This document shows, one piece after another, positions 40,875 through 49,044 of a DNA stretch of 64,000 bases; positions within the stretch are counted from its first letter, which is position 1; the number at the start of each line of letters is the position of its first letter. Source of the stretch: Verrucomicrobiia bacterium (GTDB lineage Bacteria; Verrucomicrobiota; Verrucomicrobiia; Verrucomicrobiales; Akkermansiaceae). The translations under genes were made by a program, and so were the position numbers. Location: positions 27,168 to 91,167 of the forward strand of contig CANHQJ010000018.1 in assembly GCA_947462875.1 (NCBI GenBank), written 5' to 3'. The notes below the pieces were generated by a model that did not search any database, was not told the DNA's origin, and saw only the letters and a list, made by a program, of their open reading frames with translations.

Positions 40875-41798
40875 ATGTCTGCCTCATTGACAACCGTATT
40901 GCTCACGGGCGCCTCCTCCGGCATCGGTCTCGCCGTGGCGAAACGGCTCGCGACGCGTCCCGAGCGCTACCGCCTGATCGCCACCGCGCGCAAGGAATCG
41001 CTTGCGGCGATGCGGGAGGAAGTCCGCGGAGCGATGGTGGAGCATCATGTGCTGGATTTGCTCGATGAAGCGGCATGCCATGCGCTGATGGAAACGATCG
41101 CACAGCGGCACGGGGGAGTGGACATTCTCATCAACAATGCCGGCGTAAGCTACCGCACGGTGGTGGAGCACTTGCAGCGTGATGACGAGCAGCGGCAGAT
41201 GATCACGAATTTTTTCGCGCCGTTGCTCCTGATGCGGCTGGCGCTTCCCTACATGCGGCAGAGACGCGCGGGACGCATCATCAACGTATCCTCGGTGGGC
41301 GGCATGATGGCGATGCCGACGATGGGCATTTACAGTGCCAGCAAGTTCGCATTGGAGGGAATCAGCGAGTCGCTCTGGTATGAGATGCGGCCCTGGGGCG
41401 TGCACGTCAGTCTGGTGCAACCGGGCTTTGTGAAATCCGATTCCTTCCAGCGCGTCCTGCTCAGTCACACCGCGGAACAGGTGATGCGCGATCAATCGTC
41501 TTATTACAACTATTACTTGCACATGGGTCTTTTCATCGAAAAACTGATGCGGCGCGCCTCCACCACTCCGGAGAAAGTCGCGGCTACGGTACTTCATTTG
41601 ATGGAGCGGGAAGGTCCGCCGCTGCGTGTGCCTGTGGGCATCGACGCGCATTTTTTCGGCGTATTGCGGCGGTGGCTGCCACGGGGCATGTATCACCGGC
41701 TGTTGTATGCGTTTCTGCCCGGCATCCAGCGCTGGGGCACGGGCTGGCGTGAGAAAAAAGCGGATTCGCCCGGGAATGGCGGCGATGTCACGCGATGA
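40875..41798 (+). CDS. Short-chain dehydrogenase/reductase
   Basis: A 307-residue SDR. The cofactor motif Thr-Gly-Ala-Ser-Ser-Gly-Ile-Gly covers 11-18; Asn-Asn-Ala-Gly follows, and Tyr-Ser-Ala-Ser-Lys near 153 is the catalytic pair. The ATG at 40875 fits the family; the longer frame from 40797 does not. The C-terminal extension is longer than classical SDRs (about 250), with Trp/Arg-rich segments, so membrane association is possible. NAD(P)H-dependent reduction of an unknown ketone. Its last 11 bases overlap the convergent DUF1501 gene. Confidence 0.88.
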   Translation: MSASLTTVLLTGASSGIGLAVAKRLATRPERYRLIATARKESLAAMREEVRGAMVEHHVLDLLDEAACHALMETIAQRHGGVDILINNAGVSYRTVVEHLQRDDEQRQMITNFFAPLLLMRLALPYMRQRRAGRIINVSSVGGMMAMPTMGIYSASKFALEGISESLWYEMRPWGVHVSLVQPGFVKSDSFQRVLLSHTAEQVMRDQSSYYNYYLHMGLFIEKLMRRASTTPEKVAATVLHLMEREGPPLRVPVGIDAHFFGVLRRWLPRGMYHRLLYAFLPGIQRWGTGWREKKADSPGNGGDVTR

Positions 41799-43209
41799 TC
41801 GAGTCGATGACCTTGCCGTGCACATCCGTGAGGCGGAAATCGCGACCGGAATAATGGTAGGTCAGCTCCTCGTGGTTCATGCCTAACAGATGCAGGATCG
41901 TCGCATGGAGATCGTGCACATGCACCGGTTGATCGACGGCGGCGAAGCCGAATTCATCCGTGCTGCCGTGAATGTGACCGCCCTTCACGCCGCCGCCCGC
42001 CATCCACACGGTGAAGCCGTAGTGGTTGTGATCGCGGCCTTTCATCACGCCCTTGTTCGAACCAGCCTGGGGAAGTTCCACCACGGGCGTGCGGCCGAAT
42101 TCACCACCCCAGAGCACCAAGGTCTCATCAAGCAGACCGCGCATTTTCAGATCGCTGAGAAAGGCGCCGATCGCCTGATCGCATTCGCGGGCGAGACGGC
42201 GGTGGTCCTCGATGTCGTCATGGCTATCCCACGGTTGCCCGTTGCCGTGCCAGAGCTGGATGAAACGCACCCCGCGCTCGAGCAAGCGCCGCGCCATCAG
42301 GCACTGACGGGCGAAATTCCCCGGGCCGTAAAGATCGCGCACGTGCTGTGGCTCGCGCTCGATGTCGAAGGCATCCGTGGCCTCGCTTTGCATGCGATAG
42401 GCCAGCTCGAAGCTGCGGATGCGCGCCTCGAGCTGAGGGTCGTGCTGGCGGGACTCCAGATGCGTTTGATTGATCTGGCGGAGAAATTCCAGTTGCTTCT
42501 GCTGGCGCCGATCGCGCACGTTCGGGTTGTGGAGGTTCTCGATCATCTGGTCGATCTGTTGGATCGATGTGTCGAGGTAGGTTCCCTGGAAACGACCGGG
42601 CAAAAACGACGAGCGCCAGTTTTCCGCGCGCTTGATCGGCATGCCGCCGGGGCACAGCGAGACGTAGGCGGGGAGGTTTTCATTTTCGCTACCCAGTCCG
42701 TAGGAGACCCAGGAGCCCATGGAAGGCCGCGGCAGGCGGCCATCACCGCAGTTCATCAGCATCAGCGATGGTTCGTGGTTCGGCACATCCGCATGCATGG
42801 AGCGGATCACGCACAGGTCATCGGCATGGCGCGCGGTCTTGGCGAAGAGCTCGCTGACTTCCAGTCCGCTCTGACCGTAGCGCTGGAAGGAAAAGGGCGA
42901 GCGCAGTGCGGCACCGGTGGGGCGCTCGGTTTTGAGACCCTCGAGAGAGATCGGTTTGCCGTGCTGCTGTTGCAGGGCGGGCTTGGGATCAAAGGTGTCC
43001 ACTTGCGAGGGGCCGCCATTCATGAACAAATGCACCACGCGTTTCGCCTTCGGCGCGAAATGTGGCATGCCGGTCGTGCGGGCGGATGATGCCGCTTGCG
43101 CCGTGGTCGTGAGGCCACCCAGCGCCATGCTGCCGAATCCCATGCCGCAGCGGCGCAGGAAATCGCGGCGATCGAGGATCAGATCGCGGGCATGCCAGAG
43201 ATGATGCAT
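41788..43209 (-). CDS. Orphan DUF1501 family protein with Tat signal
   Basis: A 473-residue exported protein. Asp-Arg-Arg-Asp-Phe-Leu-Arg-Arg (13-20) is a twin-arginine signal and Gly-Gly-Leu-Thr-Thr-Thr-Ala-Gln-Ala-Ala ends it. Leu-Phe-Met-Asn-Gly-Gly-Pro-Ser-Gln-Val-Asp-Thr-Phe-Asp-Pro-Lys and Gly-Gly-Glu-Phe-Gly-Arg-Thr-Pro are family motifs. Unlike the copy at 1292-2590, no DUF1549/DUF1553 gene is beside it, so it may be longer ago duplicated or its partner lies elsewhere. Confidence 0.86.
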   Translation of the reverse strand: MHHLWHARDLILDRRDFLRRCGMGFGSMALGGLTTTAQAASSARTTGMPHFAPKAKRVVHLFMNGGPSQVDTFDPKPALQQQHGKPISLEGLKTERPTGAALRSPFSFQRYGQSGLEVSELFAKTARHADDLCVIRSMHADVPNHEPSLMLMNCGDGRLPRPSMGSWVSYGLGSENENLPAYVSLCPGGMPIKRAENWRSSFLPGRFQGTYLDTSIQQIDQMIENLHNPNVRDRRQQKQLEFLRQINQTHLESRQHDPQLEARIRSFELAYRMQSEATDAFDIEREPQHVRDLYGPGNFARQCLMARRLLERGVRFIQLWHGNGQPWDSHDDIEDHRRLARECDQAIGAFLSDLKMRGLLDETLVLWGGEFGRTPVVELPQAGSNKGVMKGRDHNHYGFTVWMAGGGVKGGHIHGSTDEFGFAAVDQPVHVHDLHATILHLLGMNHEELTYHYSGRDFRLTDVHGKVIDSIIA

Positions 43210-43248
43210 GGGTTTGCTACGATACCGGCTCCGTCGATCTTACAGCGC

Positions 43249-43413
43249 CTACTCGCCCAGGCCCTTGGCATAGACGCCGAAGTCCTCAAACACAATCAGC
43301 ATCGGCCTGCAGCAAATTTCACAATCATAGTCCCACTCCGCCGGCCATTCATCCTCCGCGGGGCCCACCACCTCAAACATTTCGCCACAACTCGGGCACA
43401 TCACTTCATGCAT
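43249..43413 (-). CDS. CPXCG-motif cysteine-rich microprotein
   Basis: A 54-residue protein found by reading the minus strand. Cys6-Pro-Ser-Cys9-Gly and Cys31-Glu-Ile-Cys34-Cys35-Arg-Pro are two zinc-knuckle halves, the pattern of the small CPXCG (Cys_rich_CPXG) family known from many proteobacteria. It likely binds one zinc; function unknown. A weak ribosome site precedes ATG 43413. It lies upstream of the DUF1501 gene on the same strand with 39 bases between. Confidence 0.8.
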   Translation of the reverse strand: MHEVMCPSCGEMFEVVGPAEDEWPAEWDYDCEICCRPMLIVFEDFGVYAKGLGE

Positions 43414-43496
43414 GTTCACCGCGATACCATGGCAGCATCCGCAAATATCTCAACTCCGTCTTTGACATTCCCTAGCAACATGACTAGCTTGGTCTG

Positions 43497-43513
43497 GTAA
43501 ACAAAGTGTTTAC
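43497..43513. promoter_or_regulatory. Inverted repeat before the Ala-rich lipoprotein gene
   Basis: GTAAACA at 43497-43503 pairs with TGTTTAC at 43507-43513 around a 3-base centre. It lies 32 bases upstream of the lipoprotein start and has the size of a repressor or activator operator. The regulator is not identifiable. Confidence 0.45.
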
Positions 43514-43545
43514 GGTTTACAGAACACAACCCACAACAAACTGAT

Positions 43546-43899
43546 ATGAAACTTAGCACCATCCTCACGATCGCCGCGCTGCCTTTGATTGCAGCATCCT
43601 GCAAGCCCAAAGAAACGGCGGCCCCTGCCGCCCCGGAAGCCGCCGCTGCCGTGGATGCCACAAAAGAAGCCGCTGCCGCTGCCGTAGAAGCTACCGCCGC
43701 TGCCGCCAAAGCCGCTGCTGACACCACCGCCGCCGCTGCCGAAGCCGCCGCCGCTGATGCCGCCAAGGCTGCTGAGGCTGCCGCCGCCGCCGCTGCCGCT
43801 GCCGCCGCGGAAGCCGCTGCCAAGGCTGCTGCCGACGCAGCCGCTGGTGCTGCCGGTTCAACACCTCCTGCACCTCCAGCGCCTCCTGCCGGTCAATAA
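43546..43899 (+). CDS. Alanine-rich helical lipoprotein
   Basis: A 117-residue protein with a lipoprotein signal: hydrophobic stretch then Ala-Ala-Ser-Cys19 (lipobox position -3 is Ala, weaker than Leu). The mature part is about 70% Ala with Glu, Lys and Asp at regular spacing, a long single helix, and a Pro-rich tail (Pro-Pro-Ala-Pro-Pro). It resembles short spacer lipoproteins in the envelope, but no family is known to me. Followed by a strong terminator. Confidence 0.75.
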   Translation: MKLSTILTIAALPLIAASCKPKETAAPAAPEAAAAVDATKEAAAAAVEATAAAAKAAADTTAAAAEAAAADAAKAAEAAAAAAAAAAAEAAAKAAADAAAGAAGSTPPAPPAPPAGQ

Positions 43900-43920
43900 G
43901 CTTTCCTGTTTTTCTCTCAG

Positions 43921-43958
43921 CGCCCGCCCTTGTCATCGATGAGAGCGGGCGTTTTTTT
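43921..43958 (+). terminator. Rho-independent terminator
   Basis: CGCCCGC (43921-43927) pairs with GCGGGCG (43945-43951), followed by seven T to 43958. It ends the Ala-rich lipoprotein gene. Confidence 0.85.
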
Positions 43959-44007
43959 CATGGCCAACGAATGATCCTCTCCAAGCGTCTTTTATTCTTG
44001 AAATTGG

Positions 44008-44023
44008 CATTGTATATGCAATG
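44008..44023. promoter_or_regulatory. Near-perfect 16-bp palindrome before the pilin-like gene
   Basis: CATTG-TATATG-CAATG with one mismatched pair in the middle, 22 bases upstream of the ATG of the large pilin-like gene. It could be a regulator site overlapping the promoter; no -35/-10 pair is convincing. Confidence 0.35.
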
Positions 44024-44045
44024 GATAGGACGTTGATGTAATCGC

Positions 44046-47000
44046 ATGAGGAAACAGCCGCCAGTGCAGCACGAACAGGGCTTCACGCTTGTGATGAGTG
44101 TCGCCCTGCTGTTTCTCATCGCCTTGATCGCGCTATCGATGCTGGGATTGTCCTCGATCGAGCTGAGGCGCAGCAGCCAGGCCACGGATCAGGCGCGGGC
44201 ACGCACGAATGCACGGCTGGCCCTGATGCTCGCCATCGGCAATTTGCAAAAGCAGCTCGGCCCGGACCAGCGCGTCAGCGCACCGGCCTCCCTGGAAAAC
44301 GCGCCGGCCCATCCGCACTGGACCGGCGTCTGGAGCACGACCGCCGCCGATGGCAGCTCGCTGTGGCGGCGCGACGATGCCAATGGCGGTCTGAGCGATC
44401 TGCGCGCGCCGAATCGCCTGCAAAGCGTGCGGCGCTGGCTGGTGAGCGGCAATGACATAGCCCCGAACTTCTCGCCGTCGAGCGCCCTGACGAACGATAA
44501 CTCCGTTTCCCTGGTGGACCGCGGCACCGTGGGCACGCAGGCAGCGGCCACCGATCTCGTGAGAGCGCCACTGGTAAATCTCACGACCCTGCCGAACCAA
44601 CGCGGGCGCTATGCCTACTGGGTGGGGGATGAAGGCGTGAAGGCGAACATCGCCACCACGAATGCCTATGACGGCAAAAAGCCCAACCCGATGCAACCGG
44701 CGGAGGGCGGCTACTTTTCCCTGCTCCACTCGCAGGAGAGCGATGCCATCGCGGCGCTCGGCGGTCAGGATATCGCGGAGGCGGCCAAGCCGCGCCTGGT
44801 GTCCGCGCGTCAGCTCGATTTGATCAACGCCTCCGGATCCACCCTCGCGCGGCAGGCCTTTCATCAAACGACCACGCAATCGCTCGGTGTCCAGGCGAAC
44901 GTGCGGCAGGGCAGGCTGAAGCGCGACCTCACGGCCTACATTCACAGCAACGGCAGCTTTCCTGATCTGCGCAGCGGCGGTACATTGCTCGCGCCGGGGC
45001 TTACGGACAATGACAACCTGGTGGGCCCTGCGAACGAAGCGGTTGCGACAGCCGAGGGACTGACTTGGAGCAGCACCCGCCATCGCACCACCGCACCGCG
45101 CTTTGGCCTGATCCGCGACTGGGCGATGCAGCGCGCGGCCATGAATGCCGGAAAACTCAATGCCGTCAATCCCACGCCCGAGCCACAGCCACGTCTGTTT
45201 GCGGCGGCCGAAGGAGCCTCGGCGAACTTGAAACCCGCCACGGTCGCCGCATACAAAAAATCCAATCTCACGCCCATCCTCGTCGAGGGCTCCACCTACT
45301 TTGCGATCAGTTGGCACAACAACCCTGCGGGCTCGCCCTATCGGTTCAACGTGCGTTTGCAAACCTACCCGCGCGTGGTGCTGTGGAATCCCTACAATGT
45401 CGATCTGACGATGGATCGCTCGATGGTGATGCTGCACGTCAACGGACGTCAGGAAATGTGGACGGATGGCATCATGCAATCCGGCAACATGAACTTCACG
45501 GTCCGGGCGCAGTGGATCTGGTTTTTCGGAGGCCGCAGCACGGATTTTTCCTCGCCCCAGGGTGGTGGAGTGACGAACAGCGCGGGCTATAAGGATCCCT
45601 ACATCGGCAGCTTTTATTACAGCCTGCCGAAAACCACGATAGGTCCGGGCGAATGCCTCGTCTTCACCCCCGCCCGCGCCGGAGAATACAACGAGTATGC
45701 GCTGGAACGCAACGAGCTCAGCTGCACGGTATCGCCGGATGTCTCGCGCTGTTTCTATTTCACCTCCTCGGAGCTCGATGGCGGCATCAATTTTCAGCCG
45801 ACCAGGTATTGGTTTGCGCCTACGAATTACTGGAACATCCGCAACCAGGCCGATGACCAGCGCATGATTCTGAAAGAACTGGGCACACGCGGCAATATCT
45901 CGCCGGAAATTTTCGACACCCTGCCGCAGATCGCCTACGCCTCCTGTTCGCTTCAGTATGGCGGTGGGCGCGAGCCACGCATTTCCTGGGCGGCGGATGG
46001 ACGCGAGCCGATGGAATACACCGAGCTGGTCAACCCCACACCCACGCAAGTGCCGAACGTCCGCACCCGCGAAGGCTATCGCCTGCGCTGGTTTCAGGAA
46101 CATCCTTCGAATCAGATCAATTCCGGTTCACTGCGCGGCACACCGTTTTTCGAGGAATCGCTGCTCGCCACGTGGAACCCGCGCGCCGCGTATGCGACAC
46201 GCAGCCCGTGGGATAACATCGGCGGCTCCTTGCCCGTATCGGGCTCGGGCGGCGGGCCGTGGTTTTTCGGGATTTATACGCGCGATTTGTACGACCAGGC
46301 GGTTTCCTGGAATGACCAAATGCCGGTCTATCGGAACGGCCGCTATCACGGCAATCCCTTCGGCACCCCGCAGGAGGGCCGCGAGCGCACCGTGTTGTTC
46401 GATGTGCCGCGCGACGGCGTGGGCGTGAGTTCGTTAGGCCAGCTCCAGCATGTGAAATTTTCCGAGTTCGTCTGGCATCCGTCGTATGCGCTCGGCAATT
46501 CGCTGGCGGATCCCCGCATCGCCACCGGTTCCTTGCGCGGGATCAATCGCACCGCGCCGACGCTCACCCGCACGGAGCTCTCGTTCGGCGGCTTTGATTC
46601 CTCGAACATCGGCTGGTCCAGTGATGTGCAGCGCTCGAACGGCCAGGACGACTGGGCGCGGCAGGGTCGGGCCCTCTACCAGGATTACACCAACGCGGAC
46701 TTATTGGTGTATGATCTTTCCTATGAGCTCAATCACACGCTCTGGGATGACTTTTTCTTCTCGACCGGAGATCGCTATGCCAAGGCCAATTTCCTGCGCG
46801 ATCCGGTGGAAAATCCGCTGCCGCAGGGCCGCATGCGGCTCAATCCCTTCACCCGCGGCACGGTGTCGGAAGCCCAGTTGATGGATCTGCACCAACCCGC
46901 ACGGCATTTGTTGCTGGATGGGGCCTTCAATGTGAACTCCACCTCGGTCGCGGCGTGGGAAGCATTGCTGCGATCGAGCAAAAATCTGCTGGGCTCGCGC

Positions 47001-47669
47001 GGTGGTGTGGCGTTTCCCCGCCTCCTGCAAGCACCGGGCAATGAGTGGCAGAGCGCGAACTCCGCGAACAATCAATCGGCCTGGGATGGCTACCGCACGC
47101 TCAGCGATGCGGAAGTCCGGCGGCTGGCGGAGCAGATCGTCAACCAGGTCAAACTGCGCGGACCGTTTTTGTCGCTATCGGATTTTGTCAACCGCCGCCT
47201 GCGCGATGACGAAACGGGCCGCATGGGACCGCTCCAGGCGGCGATCGAGGCGGCGGGGCTGAATCAAAGTTTCCGCTCCGCGTACCCCCTGAACAACCGC
47301 AGCTCGCTTCCGAACTACACGCATCCGGATAACATCCGCGACTCCACGCGGCTGGAGCAAACCATGAAACCCGATAGCATGGCGTGGGGCGTGCCCGGCT
47401 ACCTGACACAGGCGGATGTCTTGCAGGTCATCGGCTCCACCTTGACCGCCCGCTCGGACACCTTCCGCATCCGCGCCTACGGGGAAGCCTCGGATGACAA
47501 CGGCGTCCCGCGCGCGCGCGCCTGGTGCGAGGCCGTGGTGCAGCGCATGCCCGAGCCGCTGCGCCCCGATGCGACCGGCCTCAATCCCCTCCAGCCCGGC
47601 AGCGCGGGCGATTTCGGCCGGCGTTTTGTGGTCGTATCGTTCCGCTGGTTGAAGCCGGAGGAGGTGTGA
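44046..47669 (+). CDS. Giant pilin-like protein (Verru_Chthon cassette A type)
   Basis: A 1207-residue protein with a type IV pilin-like N-terminus: basic leader, Gln-Gly/Phe-Thr-Leu-Val, then a long hydrophobic helix (about 12-36). The Glu at position 5 of the mature form, normally needed for pilin assembly, is Met here. From memory the rest resembles the Verru_Chthon cassette protein A group, known from Verrucomicrobia, which normally travels with B, C and D partners; none is next to it. It probably lies on the outside of the inner membrane; function unknown. Confidence 0.72.
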   Translation: MRKQPPVQHEQGFTLVMSVALLFLIALIALSMLGLSSIELRRSSQATDQARARTNARLALMLAIGNLQKQLGPDQRVSAPASLENAPAHPHWTGVWSTTAADGSSLWRRDDANGGLSDLRAPNRLQSVRRWLVSGNDIAPNFSPSSALTNDNSVSLVDRGTVGTQAAATDLVRAPLVNLTTLPNQRGRYAYWVGDEGVKANIATTNAYDGKKPNPMQPAEGGYFSLLHSQESDAIAALGGQDIAEAAKPRLVSARQLDLINASGSTLARQAFHQTTTQSLGVQANVRQGRLKRDLTAYIHSNGSFPDLRSGGTLLAPGLTDNDNLVGPANEAVATAEGLTWSSTRHRTTAPRFGLIRDWAMQRAAMNAGKLNAVNPTPEPQPRLFAAAEGASANLKPATVAAYKKSNLTPILVEGSTYFAISWHNNPAGSPYRFNVRLQTYPRVVLWNPYNVDLTMDRSMVMLHVNGRQEMWTDGIMQSGNMNFTVRAQWIWFFGGRSTDFSSPQGGGVTNSAGYKDPYIGSFYYSLPKTTIGPGECLVFTPARAGEYNEYALERNELSCTVSPDVSRCFYFTSSELDGGINFQPTRYWFAPTNYWNIRNQADDQRMILKELGTRGNISPEIFDTLPQIAYASCSLQYGGGREPRISWAADGREPMEYTELVNPTPTQVPNVRTREGYRLRWFQEHPSNQINSGSLRGTPFFEESLLATWNPRAAYATRSPWDNIGGSLPVSGSGGGPWFFGIYTRDLYDQAVSWNDQMPVYRNGRYHGNPFGTPQEGRERTVLFDVPRDGVGVSSLGQLQHVKFSEFVWHPSYALGNSLADPRIATGSLRGINRTAPTLTRTELSFGGFDSSNIGWSSDVQRSNGQDDWARQGRALYQDYTNADLLVYDLSYELNHTLWDDFFFSTGDRYAKANFLRDPVENPLPQGRMRLNPFTRGTVSEAQLMDLHQPARHLLLDGAFNVNSTSVAAWEALLRSSKNLLGSRGGVAFPRLLQAPGNEWQSANSANNQSAWDGYRTLSDAEVRRLAEQIVNQVKLRGPFLSLSDFVNRRLRDDETGRMGPLQAAIEAAGLNQSFRSAYPLNNRSSLPNYTHPDNIRDSTRLEQTMKPDSMAWGVPGYLTQADVLQVIGSTLTARSDTFRIRAYGEASDDNGVPRARAWCEAVVQRMPEPLRPDATGLNPLQPGSAGDFGRRFVVVSFRWLKPEEV

Positions 47670-47742
47670 ACCCCGGGCTTAACCAACACTTTACAATTCT
47701 TCCCTAGGAGGATCGGTGGAACGGGCGTAGAGTGGGAATGTT

Positions 47743-48453
47743 ATGAAAACGATGATACCCCGTCCTACTGTTTGTTCCATCGCCGCGATCTTGCTGGCCA
47801 TGACCAGCGCCGTACTTGCCCAGCCTCCGGGCGGCCCTCGCGGCGGCCCCGGCGGGCCTCCGGGTGGTGCGGGTTTCACGCGCGACAATCCACCGCCCGT
47901 TCCGACCGGAGACCTCAGCCCGCTCGGTCCCATGCAAGACAAGTTCGCCGCCTTTCAGCGCGCGGTGCTCGAAGGCGAGAAGTTTTACAAGAAGGACGAG
48001 GAAAATCTCCTGCGCTCCCACATGGGCTTGCGCCATCTGATTGTCGAGAGCCTGATCAGCGACAAGATCTCGGAAGAACAGGGGAATGCCTTCGTCAACC
48101 GGCTTTGCGAGATCGGCCTGGAACATCTGACCGGCGGCGAACGGGACACGGCCGGCGCGCTGGAGGAATTGACCAAGACCATCAAGTCCGAGAGCCGCGA
48201 GAGCGTGAAAGAAAAACTGCTCACGCCGGAGCTGAACCGCGTGCAAAACACCATGGGCGATCTCATCCGTTTCACGACGCGCGAGGAAAAACTCTCGAAC
48301 AAAACCAGCTCCCTCAAGCGGCGGCTGGATGATCTCATCGCGCTGGAGCAACGTGCCAAAAGCGATGGCGAAGTGGATGATCAGGAACGCGAGAAACTCA
48401 CCCATGAGTCCGGCCAAACGTGGCAGGAATTCATCAAGATTCTCAAACGCTGA
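47743..48453 (+). CDS. Secreted protein with Gly/Pro-rich N-terminus and coiled coil
   Basis: A 236-residue protein with signal peptide (Ala-Val-Leu-Ala/Gln, about 26), a Gly-Pro-rich stretch (28-43), then an all-helical part with heptads (Leu-Leu-Thr-Pro-Glu-Leu-Asn-Arg-Val, Leu-Lys-Arg-Arg-Leu-Asp-Asp-Leu). No family is known to me. An alternative start at 47752 is possible. A large hairpin lies 23 bases after the stop. Confidence 0.72.
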   Translation: MKTMIPRPTVCSIAAILLAMTSAVLAQPPGGPRGGPGGPPGGAGFTRDNPPPVPTGDLSPLGPMQDKFAAFQRAVLEGEKFYKKDEENLLRSHMGLRHLIVESLISDKISEEQGNAFVNRLCEIGLEHLTGGERDTAGALEELTKTIKSESRESVKEKLLTPELNRVQNTMGDLIRFTTREEKLSNKTSSLKRRLDDLIALEQRAKSDGEVDDQEREKLTHESGQTWQEFIKILKR

Positions 48454-48476
48454 GAGAATTTTCCGATGGCATGAAC

Positions 48477-48532
48477 GGCGTGCGGGTAAAAAAACGGCTT
48501 TCCCGATGAAGCGTTTTTTCACCCCGCACGCC
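48477..48532. repeat. Long two-part hairpin after a secreted-protein gene
   Basis: GGCGTGCGGGT (48477-48487) pairs with ACCCCGCACGCC (48521-48532, one bulge); inside it an A-run pairs with a T-run (48511-48519), and GCTT pairs with AAGC around an 8-base loop. The whole forms about 20 base pairs. It may be a terminator without a trailing T-run or a structured RNA element. Confidence 0.65.
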
Positions 48533-48628
48533 GATTGATTTTTGATCCATGGCGCTGCGCATATCGCCCTCCTGTCGGTCATGTTCGCCATGGTCATTTT
48601 GTGGATTGATTTTGCGCAAACAGCGTGA

Positions 48629-48910
48629 ATGAATTATGTTATGAACATCCAACGTAAAAAAACCATCTGCACATTTGCAGTCTTGGTGACATCATCGGTC
48701 ATCGGGTTCTTTCTTGTGCTGGCTCGATATGCGAGCTCACCCGCTGGCATTCACACACCTTTTGTTCACAATAAGCTGACCGATGAAGAGCGTCTTTTTA
48801 TCTATTCAGTCATGCGTGAGCAGATTGTCGAGGTCGCGTTGATTGTCGGCATCGTCGCGGCACTGTGGGCGGGATTTGCGGTGCTATTGTGGCGGCGGTT
48901 GGTGAAATGA
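48629..48910 (+). CDS. Small two-helix membrane protein
   Basis: A 93-residue protein with hydrophobic stretches near 14-33 and 64-84 and a charged loop between (Thr-Asp-Glu-Glu-Arg-Leu-Phe-Ile). No recognised family. The codon usage is less GC-rich than the neighbours. An alternative start is the Met at 48641. A GC-rich hairpin without T-run follows at 48948. Confidence 0.6.
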   Translation: MNYVMNIQRKKTICTFAVLVTSSVIGFFLVLARYASSPAGIHTPFVHNKLTDEERLFIYSVMREQIVEVALIVGIVAALWAGFAVLLWRRLVK

Positions 48911-48947
48911 GTGATCATACGAATCATCGATCTTGAGGAAGAGGCGG

Positions 48948-48964
48948 GGAGGCGGGACGCCTCC
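48948..48964. repeat. GC-rich hairpin before purD
   Basis: GGAGGC (48948-48953) pairs with GCCTCC (48959-48964). No T-run follows, so it is at best a weak terminator of the preceding gene or a leader structure for purD. Confidence 0.3.
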
Positions 48965-49044
48965 GCCACGTTTGCGGCGTTTCTCTTGCGGATGCAGTTT
49001 GTGATTGTGTCGGGAGTCGATTTGGTTGATAAGCTCCGCGAACT

